Assembly (NCBI GenBank): GCA_024291935.2
Contig: CM044305.1
Coordinates: 89,272,397 to 89,336,396, forward strand
DNA length: 64,000 nucleotides
Direction: 5' to 3'
Source of the DNA: Okapia johnstoni
Taxonomy: Eukaryota; Chordata; Mammalia; Artiodactyla; Giraffidae
Made by a program: the position numbers and the translations under genes. The notes below the pieces were generated by a model. The model had not been told where the DNA came from. It searched no databases and was given only the letters and a program-made list of their open reading frames with translations. Of the stretch, positions 10,080 through 22,489 are shown piece by piece. Position 1 is the first letter of the stretch. Each line of letters opens with the position of its first letter.

Positions 10080-10715
10080 CAAAATGAAACTCTGTTGGTC
10101 ACTGTAAGGACTTTGGCTTTTTAAACTGAGTGTGTATGGGGCACCAATGGTAGGTTATGTGTAGAGCAGGGACATGATCTGTCTCTTACATGAGCTTGCT
10201 TAACAGTAATACTTTTTTCTGTTAGATAGAGAAGAGGCTGAAAGGGTGATTTGCTTTCCCTCTGCCCCCAAATCAATTTCTTTCTTTCACTTTGGGAAAG
10301 CAGTTTTCCAAAGAAAGCAAGTTTTCCACCATACAAACCAGAAGCCTGGATTGTAACAGAATCACTACTTCTCTACCATGCCTTACATCTATCAGGTACC
10401 ACTTAACTCAGGGTGACAGTTAGTGAATTCTATTGCCGTAGTCTTAGATGAGGGGTGTTGTTGGCTTGGGACCAGGGTGGAAGTGGTTGAGGTAGTTATT
10501 CCAGATGTAAATTGCACATAATGGCAGTAGGGTCTGATGATTAAAAGTGGACTATAAGAGAAAGAAGACTGGGTGATACCCAAGCGGTTTTGGCCTGAGC
10601 AACTGGAAAGGTATAGAATTGCCACAGCTGAGACAGGGCGGTCAGTAAGAGGAACGGCTAGGGAAGAAGATCAGGAATTCAGTTTGGGTGTATTAGGTTT
10701 GAGATAGACAAAAAG
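10080..10715 (-). mobile_element. L2 LINE fragment, antisense
   Basis: Recognised by the L2-typical antisense blocks 'ggacatgatctgtctctta', 'cttgggaccagggtgga' and 'tttggcctgagcaactgga' in the correct order and spacing. They correspond to the C-terminal RT region of L2. Ancient and non-coding. Confidence 0.75.
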
Positions 10716-10997
10716 GAATCGTGCATAGAATAGAGTGCATAGAAACAGAACCAAAACATTATGTGGGACACCTGATTTAACAATGATGGTGTCCCTGCAG
10801 GTCTGGCAGCGAAAATATGATCTTTTTTATCAAAGGGGTGCTGAGATCCATTGGATAGCTGATGGAAAAAATAAAAGAGCCTTAGACCCTATTATATCTC
10901 GGCACAATAATCAATTCCAGATGGTTTGATAGATATAAACATGAAAGGTAAAACAGTGAAACTTCTAGAGACAGTCTGGAAAGATCTTCATGACTGT
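10716..10997. other. No recognisable feature
   Basis: About 280 bp of non-repetitive sequence with a chance 64-codon frame. I see no support for a gene. Confidence 0.4.
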
Positions 10998-11115
10998 TGT
11001 TGTTTAGTCACTCAGTTGTGTCCAACTCTTTGTGACCCCATGGACTGTAGCCCGCCAGGCTCCTCTGTCCGTGGGATTTTCAGGCAAGAATACTGGAGTG
11101 GGTTGCCATCTCCTC
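10998..11115 (-). mobile_element. Bov-tA SINE, truncated
   Basis: Only the BovB-derived tail of the SINE is present ('gactgtagcccgccaggct'). The tRNA-like head is missing. Confidence 0.85.
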
Positions 11116-12320
11116 ACTAGAATAACCCCAAACTACCCACGAGTATAGATAAACTGGAAGATATTCATGACCATAGAGGCAAATATTCCTTGACAAAATA
11201 CAAAAATCACAAAAAAAAAAAAACCAATTAAAGAATATATTGATATGTTGAACGTCATTATAGTTGAGTATTTTATTAACTGAAAGATCAGTAGAAATAA
11301 TGAAAAGGGCAAGCCTCAGTGGGGAAGGAGGTATTTTGCAATAAAAACACTTCTGATGAGGAATTTTAGTATGAAGAGCTCCTACACACCAAGAAGGACA
11401 GTCTAACCACACACACACACACACACCCCACAGCACCTCACACACTCAACCACCCTGCACACTTGGGACTCTACGAGATGCTGGTGTGCTCCACCTGATG
11501 TTCCATTCTCATCATCTTTGAAGTTCATTTTTGAATAATAGAGGTTACAGTTTTGATATGTTTTGTGGGAATTGTCTTTTGGAACACACTATTGTTTGTA
11601 GGGGGGTGTTATTTTACTCCTTAGTCTTTTTTTTTTATTATACATTAACAACTCATGATGCTTTCAACTAATTCTTTTTTGTTGCTGACTTTTATGTATT
11701 TTTCTTGGGACTTTAGAGTAAGGCAGGGACACTTTTATAATACTTCACGAGCTTCTTGTGCTTTGGTACATTATTAACATATGAAGCTAGCTTTCTGCGA
11801 TTTGAAGTATCTGTTCTCTGGACTTTGATAAGGAACTTGCCTCTCTCTCTAGACCGTGCTCGATTCTGATTTCTACTCCCATGAATTTTCTCTCCAGCTG
11901 GGGCTCATCTTCTGGAGCGAAGCCCTGGGACATGAGTTCCGAGAGTTATAGGAGCCAGACTGCCCACAGCCCTCTCATTCCTTTAACGGGTGTCCCTTAC
12001 ACGCTCCATTTCACCTGTGTTCTATACCTGTTGCTACTTTGGAGTTTGTTTCATGTGTATCCAGCACTGCCCAATTTCTTCCTTGTTCTTATATTGATGC
12101 TGATAATGTGCAGCCACTGGTTATGATTTTGTCCCCACTTGCTTATCGGGGATTCACAGGGATAATTTATACTGAAGCTTTTATCGTGAATTTTCTTAGG
12201 TTATTTTTGCTTTCTAGTGCTTATCTGTTTTAATGTGAGGATTCAAAGAGATTGAAAAGCTATGAGACTGCACTATATTCCCAGGAATCTCCTCTGTGTG
12301 TACTTTATTGTATGATACTT
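11116..12320. other. Unassigned AT-rich stretch with a (CA)n tract
   Basis: Holds a short (CA)n run at about 11,409-11,428 and a T-run near 11,630. The 11,800-12,230 part has several short chance frames but no recognised domain. Confidence 0.45.
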
Positions 12321-12600
12321 TAAAAAAAGACCTTTAGTTTTCAGAGAAGTTTTAGATTCACTGACCATTTGAACCGAAACTACAGAGTTTACATACACTC
12401 CCTCTCCGCCAGTTTCTCCTACTCATTAACATCTTGCATTAGTTGGTACTTTTTGTTACAAGTGATGAACCAGTAGTAGTTAACATCAACCATAAATCAC
12501 ATAATTATACATTTGGGTTCATTCTTTATGTTGTGTAGTTCTGTGGGTTTTTGAAAAATGTATCGTGATGTATATTATGGATTTCTAAAAGAGTTAATAA
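12321..12600 (-). mobile_element. L1 3' UTR-like fragment, antisense
   Basis: The block 'cagagaagttttagattcac' and the later 'gggttcattctttatgttg' resemble an old L1 3' region. Assigned from general resemblance only. Confidence 0.45.
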
Positions 12601-12707
12601 AAATAACCCTCTGTTAGAAACAGCTTACCTCGTTTATGATACTGAGACTTAAGAAATGGATTTGTACATAAGTTTCATGGAGGGAATTCTATTGGTGATG
12701 GTGGTGG

Positions 12708-12910
12708 TTTAATCTTTAAATTCGTTGTCCAACTCTTGCAACCTCATGGACTGTAGCCAACCAGGCTCCTCTGTCCACAGGATTTCCCATGCAAGAATAC
12801 TGGAGTGGGTTGCATTTTCCTTCCAGGGGATCTTCCTAACCCAGGGACTGAACCATCATCTCCCTGATTCTCCTGCATTGGCAGGAGGATTCTTTACCAC
12901 TGAGTACCTA
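12708..12910 (-). mobile_element. Bov-tA SINE
   Basis: Antisense full-length SINE with the BovB tail at the left and the complement of the tRNA-like head near 12,890-12,905. Confidence 0.88.
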
Positions 12911-12985
12911 AGAAAAAAAAACCTATAGTACCACTGAGCACACACAAAGGAACATCACAGATTTGCTGACAGTTTTGACCAATAT

Positions 12986-13195
12986 GGGCTTCCCTCTTGG
13001 CTCAGACAGTAAAGAATCCTCCTGCAAAGCCAGGAGACTCAGGTTCAATCCCTGGGTCAGAAAGATCCCCTGGAGGAGGGAATGGCAACCCAATCCAGTA
13101 TTCTTGCTTGGAGAATCCCATGGACAGAGGAGCCTGGAGGGCTACAGTCCATGGGGTTCACAAAGAGTTGGACACAGCTGAAAGATAACACTTTC
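12986..13195 (+). mobile_element. Bov-tA SINE
   Basis: Sense full-length SINE from 'gggcttccctcttggctcag' to 'gttggacacagctgaaag'. It forms an inverted pair with the SINE about 75 bp upstream. Confidence 0.92.
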
Positions 13196-13239
13196 ACCAT
13201 TGGTTCAATATTTTCTCACCAAACTGCACATTAAACTTA

Positions 13240-13482
13240 ATATCCAAAAATACGTTCCTATGGTGCTGTAACAAACAAAACAAACCATAGTTGGACCCTA
13301 ACACATGATGTAAATTTAGTATTCTTGAGTTCTGGAGGTCAGAACTTTGAAATGGGGTCCTGGAGCTAAAATACGAGATGTAAGCAGGGCAGGAGGTTTA
13401 GGGGGAGAATCTGTTTCCTTGGCCTTTTCCAGATCTAGAGGGTGATGCATTCCTTGGTTTGGGCCCCCAGACAGCAACTGTA
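13240..13482 (-). mobile_element. MaLR-type LTR (MLT1/MST-like), part 1
   Basis: The complement strand matches the general MaLR LTR end. The blocks 'ggtgctgtaacaaacaaaac', 'gagttctggaggtcagaac' and 'ggagaatctgtttccttggc' appear in the standard order. It is interrupted by a BovB and resumes near 14,760. Confidence 0.7.
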
Positions 13483-13484
13483 TA

Positions 13485-14755
13485 TCACTCAAAATTTCTC
13501 CAAGCCAGGCTCAATCAGCTTAATGAAAACGGTTAAACTTCCAGAATGTCAAGATGGATTTAGAAATGGCAGAGGAACCAGAGGATCAAATTGCCTATTC
13601 GCTAGATCATTGAAAAAGCAAGAGAGTCCATTAAACATCTCACTTTTGCTTTATCGACTATGCCAAAGCCTTTGATGTGTGGATCACAACAAACTGCTGG
13701 AAAATTTTTAACAGAAATGGGAATACCAGACCACCTGACCTGCCTCCTGAAGAAATCTGTATGTGGGTCAAGAAGCATAACCAGTTAGAACTGGATATAG
13801 GAACAACAGACTTGTTCTTAAATAGGAAAAGGAGTACACCAAGGCTGTACACTGTCACCCTGCTTATTTAATTTATATATTAACTTATATGCAAGATTTA
13901 TCAAGCAAAAATGCTGGGCTGGATGAAGCAACAAGCTGGATCAGATTGCCGGGTGAAATATCAATAATCTCTGATAGCAGTGACACCACCCTATATGGCA
14001 GAAAGGAAGAAGAATAAGAGCCTCTTGATGAAAGTGAAAGAGGAGAGTGAAAAAGTTGGCTTAAAACTCAACATTCAAAAAACTAAGATCATGGCATCAG
14101 TCCCATCATTCATGCAAACTAGATGGAAAAACAGTGGAAACAGTGGTGACTTATTTTTTTGGGTTTCCAAAAAATCTCTTCTGATGAGTGATTGCAGCCA
14201 TGAATTAAAAGTCACTTGCTAATTAGAAGAAAAAAGCTATGACCAACCTAGGGACAACATATTAAAAAGCAGAGACATTACTTTGCCAACAAACGTCTGT
14301 CTAGTCAAAGCTATGGTTTTTCCAGTGGTTATATATGGATGTGAGAGTTGGAATAAGAAAGCTGAGCACCAAAGAATTGATGCTTTTGAACTGTGGTGTT
14401 GGAGAAGACTCTTGAGAGTCCCTTGGACTGATAGGGATCAAAACCAGTCCATCTAAAGGAAATTCTGTACCTGATTTTTCAATTGGAAGGGACTGATGTT
14501 GAAGCTGAAACTCCCAACAACTTTGGCCACCTGATTTGAAGAACGGATTCTTTGGGAAAAAATGAAAACCTGATGCTGGGGAAGTTGAAGTCAGGAGAAG
14601 GGGATGACAGAGGATGAGATGGTTGGATGGCATCATGACTCAATGGACATGAGTTTGAGTAAGACTCTGGGAGTTGGTGAAGGACAGGGGGCCTGGCATT
14701 GCTGCAGTCCATGGGGTACAAGAATTTGGACTGATGAGAAACTGAACTGATTCGC
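13485..14755 (+). mobile_element. BovB (RTE) LINE fragment, sense
   Basis: Sense BovB from within the RT domain to the terminal block 'gaaactgaactgattcgctc'. The RT region at 13,540-14,100 reads in several frames, and the expected YADD motif is destroyed. It sits inside a MaLR LTR, giving a clear insertion order. Confidence 0.88.
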
Positions 14756-14759
14756 TCAA

Positions 14760-15000
14760 TTTAAATTTTTCCAACCTGGCTGTCTTCTACAGCTCTTTAA
14801 TATCGTGTTCTGCTTGCATATGTTCAACCCTTAAGATACTGTTTTGTTACCTTGAGCCCATGCAGACAAACCCTTGGGTCTCATTTCAATGTTCCCTAAT
14901 GCAATCACTTCTGACAAAAATCTCTGTTGCCATGTGGGTGACATATTCTTAGGTTCTGGGGACTAGTTGTAGAATCTATCAGGCTTCTATTCTGTCTGCC
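14760..15000 (-). mobile_element. MaLR-type LTR, part 2
   Basis: Continues the antisense LTR split by the BovB. The stretch 'ccatgtgggtgacatattct' agrees with the MaLR region that follows part 1 in the same orientation. Confidence 0.55.
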
Positions 15001-15539
15001 ACAACTATATTTAGATAATTACCTATTTCTTCATTTACCTTTTCATAAACAATTAAAGATAATTGACTTTACTAATATTCATATTAGTGTCAAGTATACA
15101 AATAGTGATTTATATGTTTATTGATTATACCCTTTTAAATCTTCCATTCTGAATTTCTGAATTTCTGGTAAGTCAGGTAAAATTTGTGTGATTAGGAAAC
15201 TCCTTTGAGGAATTTGGACTTTTTATACACCATTATTTACAGATATACTTGTAGGCTAATTTTCCTCAGTAAGCTAAGCGGCTATGCTTATTCTCATAAA
15301 TAATCAGTTTGTCTCTTTAACTGATGTCCACTGTCTTTATTTAGGGGCTTAGAAGAACTTCCAAAAAATTTGTCTGCTGGGCCTTACACAAGAGAAAGAT
15401 TTGCTCCATTTATTTAATCTTTTTGGTTTCTAAATTGGGTATATAAGAACTAACATATATTAATATATAAAATGAGATCTTGGAGGATTCTGCCCTCTTC
15501 TGTAAAAAGGGGGATGTAAGAGTATGACTCAGAGTCTCA
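15001..15539. other. AT-rich unique stretch
   Basis: No recognised repeat or gene. Confidence 0.45.
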
Positions 15540-16188
15540 TATTGGGCATATACCTTGAAAAAACCATAACTGAAAAAGACACATGAACACCACTATTTAT
15601 TGCGTTTTATTTGCAATAGCTAGGACATGGGGGAAGCAACCTAGATGTCCATCAACAGATGAATGGATAAAGAAGTTGTGGTACATATATACAATGGAAT
15701 ATTACTCAGCCATAAAAAAGAATGAATTTGAGTCAGTTCTAGTGAGGTAGATGAACCTAGAGCCTGTTATACAGAGTGAAGTAAGTCAGAAAGAGAAAAA
15801 CAAATATTGTATATTAACACATATGGGATCTAGAAAAATGGTACTGATGAACCTATTTGCAGGGCAGGAATAGAGATGCAGACATAGAAACAGGACTTGT
15901 GGACACAGTGGGGGAAGGAGAGGGTGGGACAAATTGAGAGAGTAGCATTGAAAACATATACATTCCACATGTAAAATAGATAGCTAGTGGGAAGTTGCTG
16001 TATAACACCAGAACTCAACCCCAGTTCCACCTGTCAACCTAGAGGGGTGGGGATGGAGTTGTGGGGTGAAAGGGAATTCAGGGAGGGAGGAACATATGTA
16101 TACTATGGCTGATTCACGTTGTTGTATGGCAGAAACCAATACAACATTGTAAAGCAATTATCCTCCAATTAAAAAAAAATAAAGTGGG
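15540..16188 (+). mobile_element. L1-BT 3' end at the outer edge of the palindrome
   Basis: Sense ORF2 end (near 15,600-15,780), 3' UTR and the terminus 'caattatcctccaatt' plus A-rich tail. The mirrored homology of the large inverted duplication begins within a few bases of the end of this tail. No counterpart exists beyond 54,335. Confidence 0.9.
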
Positions 16189-16730
16189 TAAAGATGCTCC
16201 TCTTGTCTTCTACAAATTCTTATATCCATGGCAAGACTTAATATGCAAAGGATGGTGATGTTGTTTAGCAGTTTAACTAGCTCAGAAATGTAAATCCTAG
16301 CTAGCTCTCCTTGAAACTGAATGCTGAGTGATGTGCTATCCGTCAAATCTCATGAAATAGCAGGAGGGGATGGATTTCTGTAATTGTTGCTTTTGGGGTA
16401 CTCTTTGCCAAGAGGCTATATTGAGAGTAAGCTAATTTAGCAGTATCCGTGTCTCCAACAGTGGGATTAAGGTGGAGAAAAGCAGGTTCCAAGGCTTAGG
16501 AATCTATTGTGTGAAAATGTCTGTAGGGATCCAAGTTTCTAGAGATGCCAAGACATAAGTACTTAGAGTTCTAAGGGCCTACTAGAAAAAATGAGTCACA
16601 GTGAAATATAGTTGCTTTCTCATAGGACAGCTAGACCAAGCTGCCAGGAATGCAAGGGCTCGACCTGTAGAATTTCTCACTTCAGAGCAGAAACCACCAG
16701 GTAAACCATATCCATCTTTATTTATGGAAT

Positions 16731-16925
16731 GTGTTAGTCGCTCATCGTGTCTGACTCTTGTGACTCCTGGACTGTAGCCCGCCAGGCTTCTTCTGTCCAT
16801 GGGATTTTCCAGGCATGAATACTGGAGTGGGTTGCATAACCTCCTCAGGGATTTTTCCAACCTAGGTGGATCGAACCTGGGGTCTCAGCTTTGCAGGCAG
16901 GACTTTTACTGTCTCAGCCCGAAGG
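16731..16925 (-). mobile_element. Bov-tA SINE (left arm)
   Basis: Antisense SINE, partner of the sense copy at 53,583-53,790. The two copies carry different one-base gaps. Confidence 0.85.
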
Positions 16926-17088
16926 AAGACCCCTAGAATAGAGGGAAAGAGGGGGCAGGGGAGACGGAGAAGAGGAGATAGGGGCATAGAGGGAAGAAGA
17001 ATAAAGAACTTAAGACTACTCATTTACGTTTCCTTGGTTTCTAACATCATATGGAATATAGAGATCTTAACATCTTATTTTTTTTTTG

Positions 17089-17277
17089 AAAGGGAAAGTC
17101 GCTCAGTGTGTCCATCTCTTTGCGACCCCAAGGACGATATAAGTACGTCGGAATTCTCCAGACAAGAATACTGGAGTGGGTAGCCATTCCCTTCTCCAGG
17201 GGATCTTTCCAACCCAGGGATGGAACCCAGGTTCCTCTCCACATGCAGGCAGATTCTTTACCAGTGAGCCACCAGCG
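17089..17277 (-). mobile_element. Bov-tA SINE (left arm)
   Basis: Antisense SINE, partner of 53,241-53,428. It begins with the complement of the 'tttcactttc' extension, which both copies share. Confidence 0.85.
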
Positions 17278-17339
17278 GAAGATTGTTTTTGTTTTTAAAA
17301 TAAGGTAATAAAAGCTACCAATTATTGGGGAGCTACACA

Positions 17340-17545
17340 GGTACTTAGATTTGAATGAGGCACTTTATGTTACATAATATCTCACTTAATTATCTTATTA
17401 GCAAACCAATAATGTATGTCTTGATTTCTTCATGCTTATAAAGGTGAAGAAATAGCTTCAAGAGATTTATGAACTTTCCCAGGATCATACAGTTAGTCAG
17501 TTATAGAGCAGGAATTTGAACTTATGTTCTGACAACATTAAATCA
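17340..17545 (-). mobile_element. MIR fragment (left arm)
   Basis: Antisense MIR-like blocks ('ttcccaggatcatacagtta'). The mirrored copy lies at about 52,980-53,180. Confidence 0.55.
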
Positions 17546-17765
17546 TTGTAAAGTCTCCATTAATAACTTGGGTAATCCAAGGCATTATTTCAATATCTGT
17601 CCTGAAAAACAATACACTTTTGAAGCCTGTAGTTGTTCTATTGCATTGCAGGATAAGGTACTTTCTCTCTCAGTATAGATTATGTACCATTTGATAAATT
17701 ACCTTAAGAAGAGAGAAGTGAGTGAACAGTTAGCCTTGTGGACCCTGCAGGGGGCATCAGAGGCC

Positions 17766-17972
17766 CATGAGCATTAGTGCTTACTCAGTCCTGTCTTACA
17801 CCCTATGGATTGTGGTGCCAGGCACTCTGACAATTGGGATTCTCTGGGATATAGATTATAGAGTGGTTGCCATTCCCTCTTCTTCAGGGGGATTTCCTGA
17901 GCCAGGGACTTCAAATGCGGTCTCCTGCACTGCAGGCAGATTCTTTACCATCTGAGTCCACCAGGGAAGCGC
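17766..17972 (-). mobile_element. Bov-tA SINE (left arm)
   Basis: Antisense SINE, partner of 52,546-52,738. Each copy has private gaps relative to the SINE consensus, and where one is broken the other is usually correct. Confidence 0.8.
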
Positions 17973-18291
17973 TATTGAACTTTAACGGACTCAGCATTTC
18001 ATTCTGAAAGAAAGCAAAGGGCACTGTGACCAGGAGTGTTGCTCTGTGTGTGGAGATGAGGGGCAGAAATAAAAGCAGTGAACCTTACGATGGAAGGAAA
18101 GAGATATTTTCCTTTGCTCCCTGCTGTCTTTCCCACCACATTTCTATTCCTCTTCTTTTGTACCTTTTTGTTTTGTTTCATGCTCTTTCAATTTCATTCC
18201 TTAATCTGTTTCACCATAATTGCATTTTACTCTTCTCCCCTACCTTTCCCCCCTTACCTTTAGATTTTTCTCTCTCTCTCTTTTTCCTTTC

Positions 18292-18400
18292 TTTTTTGGG
18301 CTGTGACACACCACTGGCAAGAATCTTGTTCCCCAGCCATGGATGAATCCACCATGCAGTGAAAGTACCAAGTTCCAACACTCCAGGGAATTCCTTCTCT
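18292..18400 (-). mobile_element. CHR-type tRNA SINE (left arm)
   Basis: Antisense tRNA-derived SINE starting with a T-run and ending 'ccagggaattcc'. Partner at 52,117-52,230. Confidence 0.75.
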
Positions 18401-18429
18401 TCTTTTTAAGAACTTCAGATTTGTCTTAA

Positions 18430-18780
18430 CAATTTGCCCTCATACAGGGCAGCAAAGGAGACACAGTTGTAAAAAAACGACTTTTGAACTCAATGGGAGA
18501 AGATGAGGGTGGGTGATTTTGAGAGAAATACCATTGAATACTTGTTGGTACGAATTGTAAAAATGTTGAGCCAGTGCAAGTTCTAATTGCATGAAAGCAG
18601 GCACCAACGGTCTAGTGCTCTGGGACAACCTCAGAGGGATGGAGTGGGGAGGGGGGTTCTGGATGGTAGGGACAAACCAAAATGATGTAACCTGTGGCTG
18701 ATTCATGTTAATGTATGGCAAAAACCATCACAATATTGTAATAATTATCCTCCAATTAAAATAATTGATTAATAAAAATA
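18430..18780 (+). mobile_element. L1-BT 3' end (left arm)
   Basis: Sense L1 3' UTR with the terminal 'ttatcctccaattaaaa' block. Partner at 51,752-52,085. Confidence 0.85.
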
Positions 18781-18785
18781 AATTG

Positions 18786-19112
18786 TCTTGGGTTCCCCGG
18801 TGGTCCAGTGGTGAAAGATAAAATGCTTGCCAATGCGGGGGACACAGTTTTATCATTGGTCCAGTAAGATTCCCACATGCTGAGAGGCAACTTAAACTGT
18901 GTACCACTCTCTGTACCATACTCAGGAGCAGGTGAGCTGTCAACTACTGATAGCCACGTGCCCTAGAGCCCATGCTCTGTAGCAAAGAGAAGCTTGCCAT
19001 GAGAATCTCACATCTCCAAATCGAGAGTTAGCCTTACTCACTGGCAACTAGAGGAAAGTCCATGCACGTACATGAAGGACCAGTGCAGCCAAAGATAAAT
19101 AAATAAATGTTT
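18786..19112 (+). mobile_element. CHR-type tRNA SINE (left arm)
   Basis: Sense SINE from 'gggttccccggtggtccagt' to an 'aaataaataaat' tail. Partner at 51,413-51,741. Confidence 0.8.
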
Positions 19113-19323
19113 AAGAGATATATGTACAAAAATTGTCTCTATACATGTAAAGTTAAATGTAATACTATGGCAGCATCGATATTCTAAAATAAATAATTAC
19201 TACCAAGAGAGATGAGTAACCTAGTGCTAGAGGTGCTTGTTGGTTGTTGGTTTGGTTCAGGTGGCTGGGGTGGGGCAGTGGGGGGTGTGCATGGGATGTG
19301 AGGGACACTGAATTAATATCAAA

Positions 19324-19432
19324 TGGAGAATTCCCCAGCAGTTCAGTGGTTAGGACTCAGTGCTTTCACTGCTGGGGGGCCCAGGTTCAATCCCTAGTCA
19401 GGGAACTAAGATCCTGCAAGCTGTGTGAGCTA
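19324..19432 (+). mobile_element. CHR-type tRNA SINE (left arm)
   Basis: Sense head with 'cagttcagtggttaggactc'. Partner at 51,093-51,202. Confidence 0.78.
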
Positions 19433-19499
19433 TGTTGTTTTCATTTATTTCCGATTCTTCATGACCCTCTGGGCTGTAGTCTGGCAGGCTCCTCAGTTG

Positions 19500-19912
19500 A
19501 CAGGACTGTGTTTCCTTTCATAGAGGCTTCTGGGGAAAAATGTGTTTGTTGTCCTCTTCAACTTCTAGAGGCTTACTGCATTTCCTTGGCTCATGGACCC
19601 TTTCTCCATCTTCAATGCAGCAGTGTTTGCATCTGTTGTACCTTTCTTTAATATAATCTCATCCTTCTTGACTCCCACTCCTTTGCCTCCCTCTTCACTT
19701 TTAAAGATTTTTGTGACTACATGGCGCCACCACTTGAATAATTTCCTAGCTTAAAGTCAGCCTAAGTAACCTTAGTAACCTTAATTCACCTGGCAAATCA
19801 TAATTCTCCTTGGTTTATGATATCTCAACATATTATAGATTCTGCGGGAATTAGGAATGTGGACATCTGGTAGGGGGCATTATTCTGTCTGTAATCAATT
19901 ACCATAAAGTTG
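19500..19912 (-). mobile_element. MaLR-type LTR (left arm)
   Basis: Antisense MLT1-like LTR. The sense partner at 50,636-51,060 shows the LTR blocks more clearly. Confidence 0.6.
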
Positions 19913-20115
19913 ACATTCTTACATCTATCAAACTAAATTAAAAGTATTCGTTATTTACTTATCATGTACAGTTTATGAATTCTCTTTAAAGTGTGGGCTC
20001 TAGTGAAGTATGGTTCTGTCATCACTTATGGATCAACATCCCCTTTCATAACTAAAAAACTTTTAACTCCCTTTACTTTCCCGAAAACTAAAATTCACTA
20101 GATAATAAACATCTA

Positions 20116-20336
20116 GGGGCTTCCCAGGTGGCCACTAGTGGTAAAGAACTTGCCTGCCAATGCAGGAGACACAGAGAGATGGGTTTGATCCCTGGGTCAG
20201 AAAGATCCCCTGGAGGAGGGCATGGCAACCCACTCCAGTATTCTTGCCTGGAGAATCCCAGGGACAGAGGAGCCGGTCAGGCTACAGTCCATATGGTTCA
20301 CCAAAGAGTTGGACACGACTGAAAGACTTAGCATGC
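20116..20336 (+). mobile_element. Bov-tA SINE (left arm)
   Basis: Sense full-length SINE ending in a (GCAT)n-like run at 20,330-20,345. Partner at 50,180-50,405, which carries the same (GCAT)n run. Confidence 0.9.
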
Positions 20337-21189
20337 ATGCATGCATAAAACATCTTATCATGCATAACCTAAAAAAAGAATCTGTGATATTCAAATAGTC
20401 ATATTAGAGAGATATAAAAGGGAAGTTATTCTTTAATACACTATACAAAACAAAAAAAATGAAAAAAAAACCCTGCTATCAATTCCAATAGGTAATTGAC
20501 TCAGATGTAGATCCCTTGGAAAGAATCACGATGGAGCTGGAATCTCCTAAGTACAATAGGAGCCCTGTGATTATGATAGCTACAGATACTGGCTGACACA
20601 GGTATGCTGATGCCTCAAATTGTTGTTGGTCATCTAATTTTTTTTTCAAAATGTTTGAACTATTCTTCGGAAGGGTTCTGAAACAACTATTCTTAGGGAA
20701 GGGTTCTGAGCAAACAAGAAGTTTAACTTCACTTGTTTTACATGATATTTGTGTTCCTGGAAAATATAGTAATATTTAAGCATGTGGAAAAAAATATTTT
20801 GGATTTATATGTAAAATGGAATTAGGCTTCATTTTAGATAATCACAAGTTTTTTACTTTTTTTACTACATGAAGACTGGAGGACTACATATAGATGTGTA
20901 GGGATGGAGGCAGTTCACCATTGTGCGAACCCTTAATTGTAGAACATCTAGTATCTAACCATCCAACCCTAAATCTACCCACTGAGTGTTGGCAGTGCTT
21001 GCCAATCATTGTGACAACCAAGGCCAATAACCTAACAAAAAGAACAATCTCACTTTGAAATTTCCCAGACTAGTGGTGACGTTACTTGATGAGAAACACC
21101 AATGGTCAGCATTTTTGAGTTACCAGTGTTTTTCTGGGAGAGAATTGATAGATTAAAAGTTGATATGTTGAGTTCTAATTTGTGCCATC

Positions 21190-21560
21190 CCTGTTCTAAA
21201 TTTTATCTATTTAAACTATGTTTACATCCTACAACAAAAATACTATGATGTAGAGTCTACTATTACTCCCAATTTATTGATAGGGAACTAAAAAATTATC
21301 AAGTTAAAAAGGCAATGCATTCAGAAACCCTAGCTTGGGAATTCCTCGTGCTCTAGAGGTTTGACCCATGCTTTCACTGCTTGTGGGCCTGGTATAATCC
21401 CTGGTCGGTGAACTAAGATCCAATAGCCTGTGGCATGACCCCAAAGGCAAAAAAAAAAAAAAAAAGAAAGGATGAAAAGAAAAAGAAAAGGAAACCTAGC
21501 TAGTAAGTAAAGAAATTGGAATCCAAATCTGGCAGTCTGGTGCTAAGATCCCTTCGTGAG
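21190..21560 (-). mobile_element. MIR split by CHR SINE (left arm)
   Basis: MIR-like antisense sequence flanks a CHR-type SINE at 21,337-21,462. Both the MIR and the nested SINE are mirrored at about 48,945-49,270. Confidence 0.6.
21337..21462 (+). mobile_element. CHR-type tRNA SINE (left arm)
   Basis: Sense SINE with an A-run tail, nested in the MIR. Partner at 49,030-49,168. Confidence 0.75.
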
Positions 21561-22489
21561 TAACCATTGCACCCACTGCTCTTATGGCAGTGGCTGCTCA
21601 CGTCTTTATTTAACTTTCCCCCACTAATAGTGATCCTACTTTAAAATTTATCAGACTGTCCTTAACTAATGTGAATAAGCGCTGCTGCTGCAGTAATTGA
21701 TCAAAATATTTGACTCCCTTTCTAACCTGTCTCGCCCATTTCTCTCTACTCTCTCTCACACACACACATACCACAGTCACACCACTTTTTCTTTCCCTCT
21801 GGTTCCACTGGAAGAAATGATGATATCAATGCTGCTGCAGATCTGTGAAGTGATGATTGTATGGATTGGGAGAAGATGGTATCCAGGCGCATTTCATTGG
21901 AAGATGGTGTGTGGGTGTGTGTGTGTGTATTGTATTTTCAACGGATGTAGTAACTTGGTTAAAGTTGATTTGGTAACTATATATGTTATAAGTATTTAAA
22001 AAATAATGGTCAACTGGCTCTGGTAAAAATTCCACCAGATTTTTCCACCACCTTTACCAGCTCTAGTTCTCACTACTGTCATGGAAAATCATAAAATCCA
22101 GTAGTACTCCATGTGTTTACCTTTAATATTATTCCTCCATTGCTGTTTGGCAGCTTCTCATGCACTTGTATGCAAATTTTGCAAGTTCAGACATTTGAAG
22201 CATAGCATGCAATTGCTTACATAGCTTTTTGACTGAATAGTTTTAGATATTTTTGGCAAAAACTGTAAACACTGCAAAAATGTAACCACTCTTTCAATAA
22301 ATGGAGAAGAATAATTAAAATTTTGTTTCTGGAGTTGTTCAAACATCTACCCACATGGGATTTTGAATTGGTAGTAATACTCTAGTCTGAGAGTGGGCTC
22401 AGTGGAATTACCTGGTTTTAGTGCAGGTGCAGTAAGCCATCATTGTGGAGGGCATGACTGCCCCGTGCAGATCCCCAAGGTGGACTTGC
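21560..22489. other. Arm-unique DNA with CA and GT runs (left arm)
   Basis: No gene or repeat named. Short (CA)n near 21,758-21,772 and (GT)n near 21,908-21,929 have mirrored but longer tracts near 48,705-48,755 and 48,566-48,591. Confidence 0.55.

Noticed and set aside
11080..11445. A 121-codon minus-strand frame
   Set aside because: It spans part of a SINE and a (CA)n tract that encodes a Cys-Val run. Chance frame.
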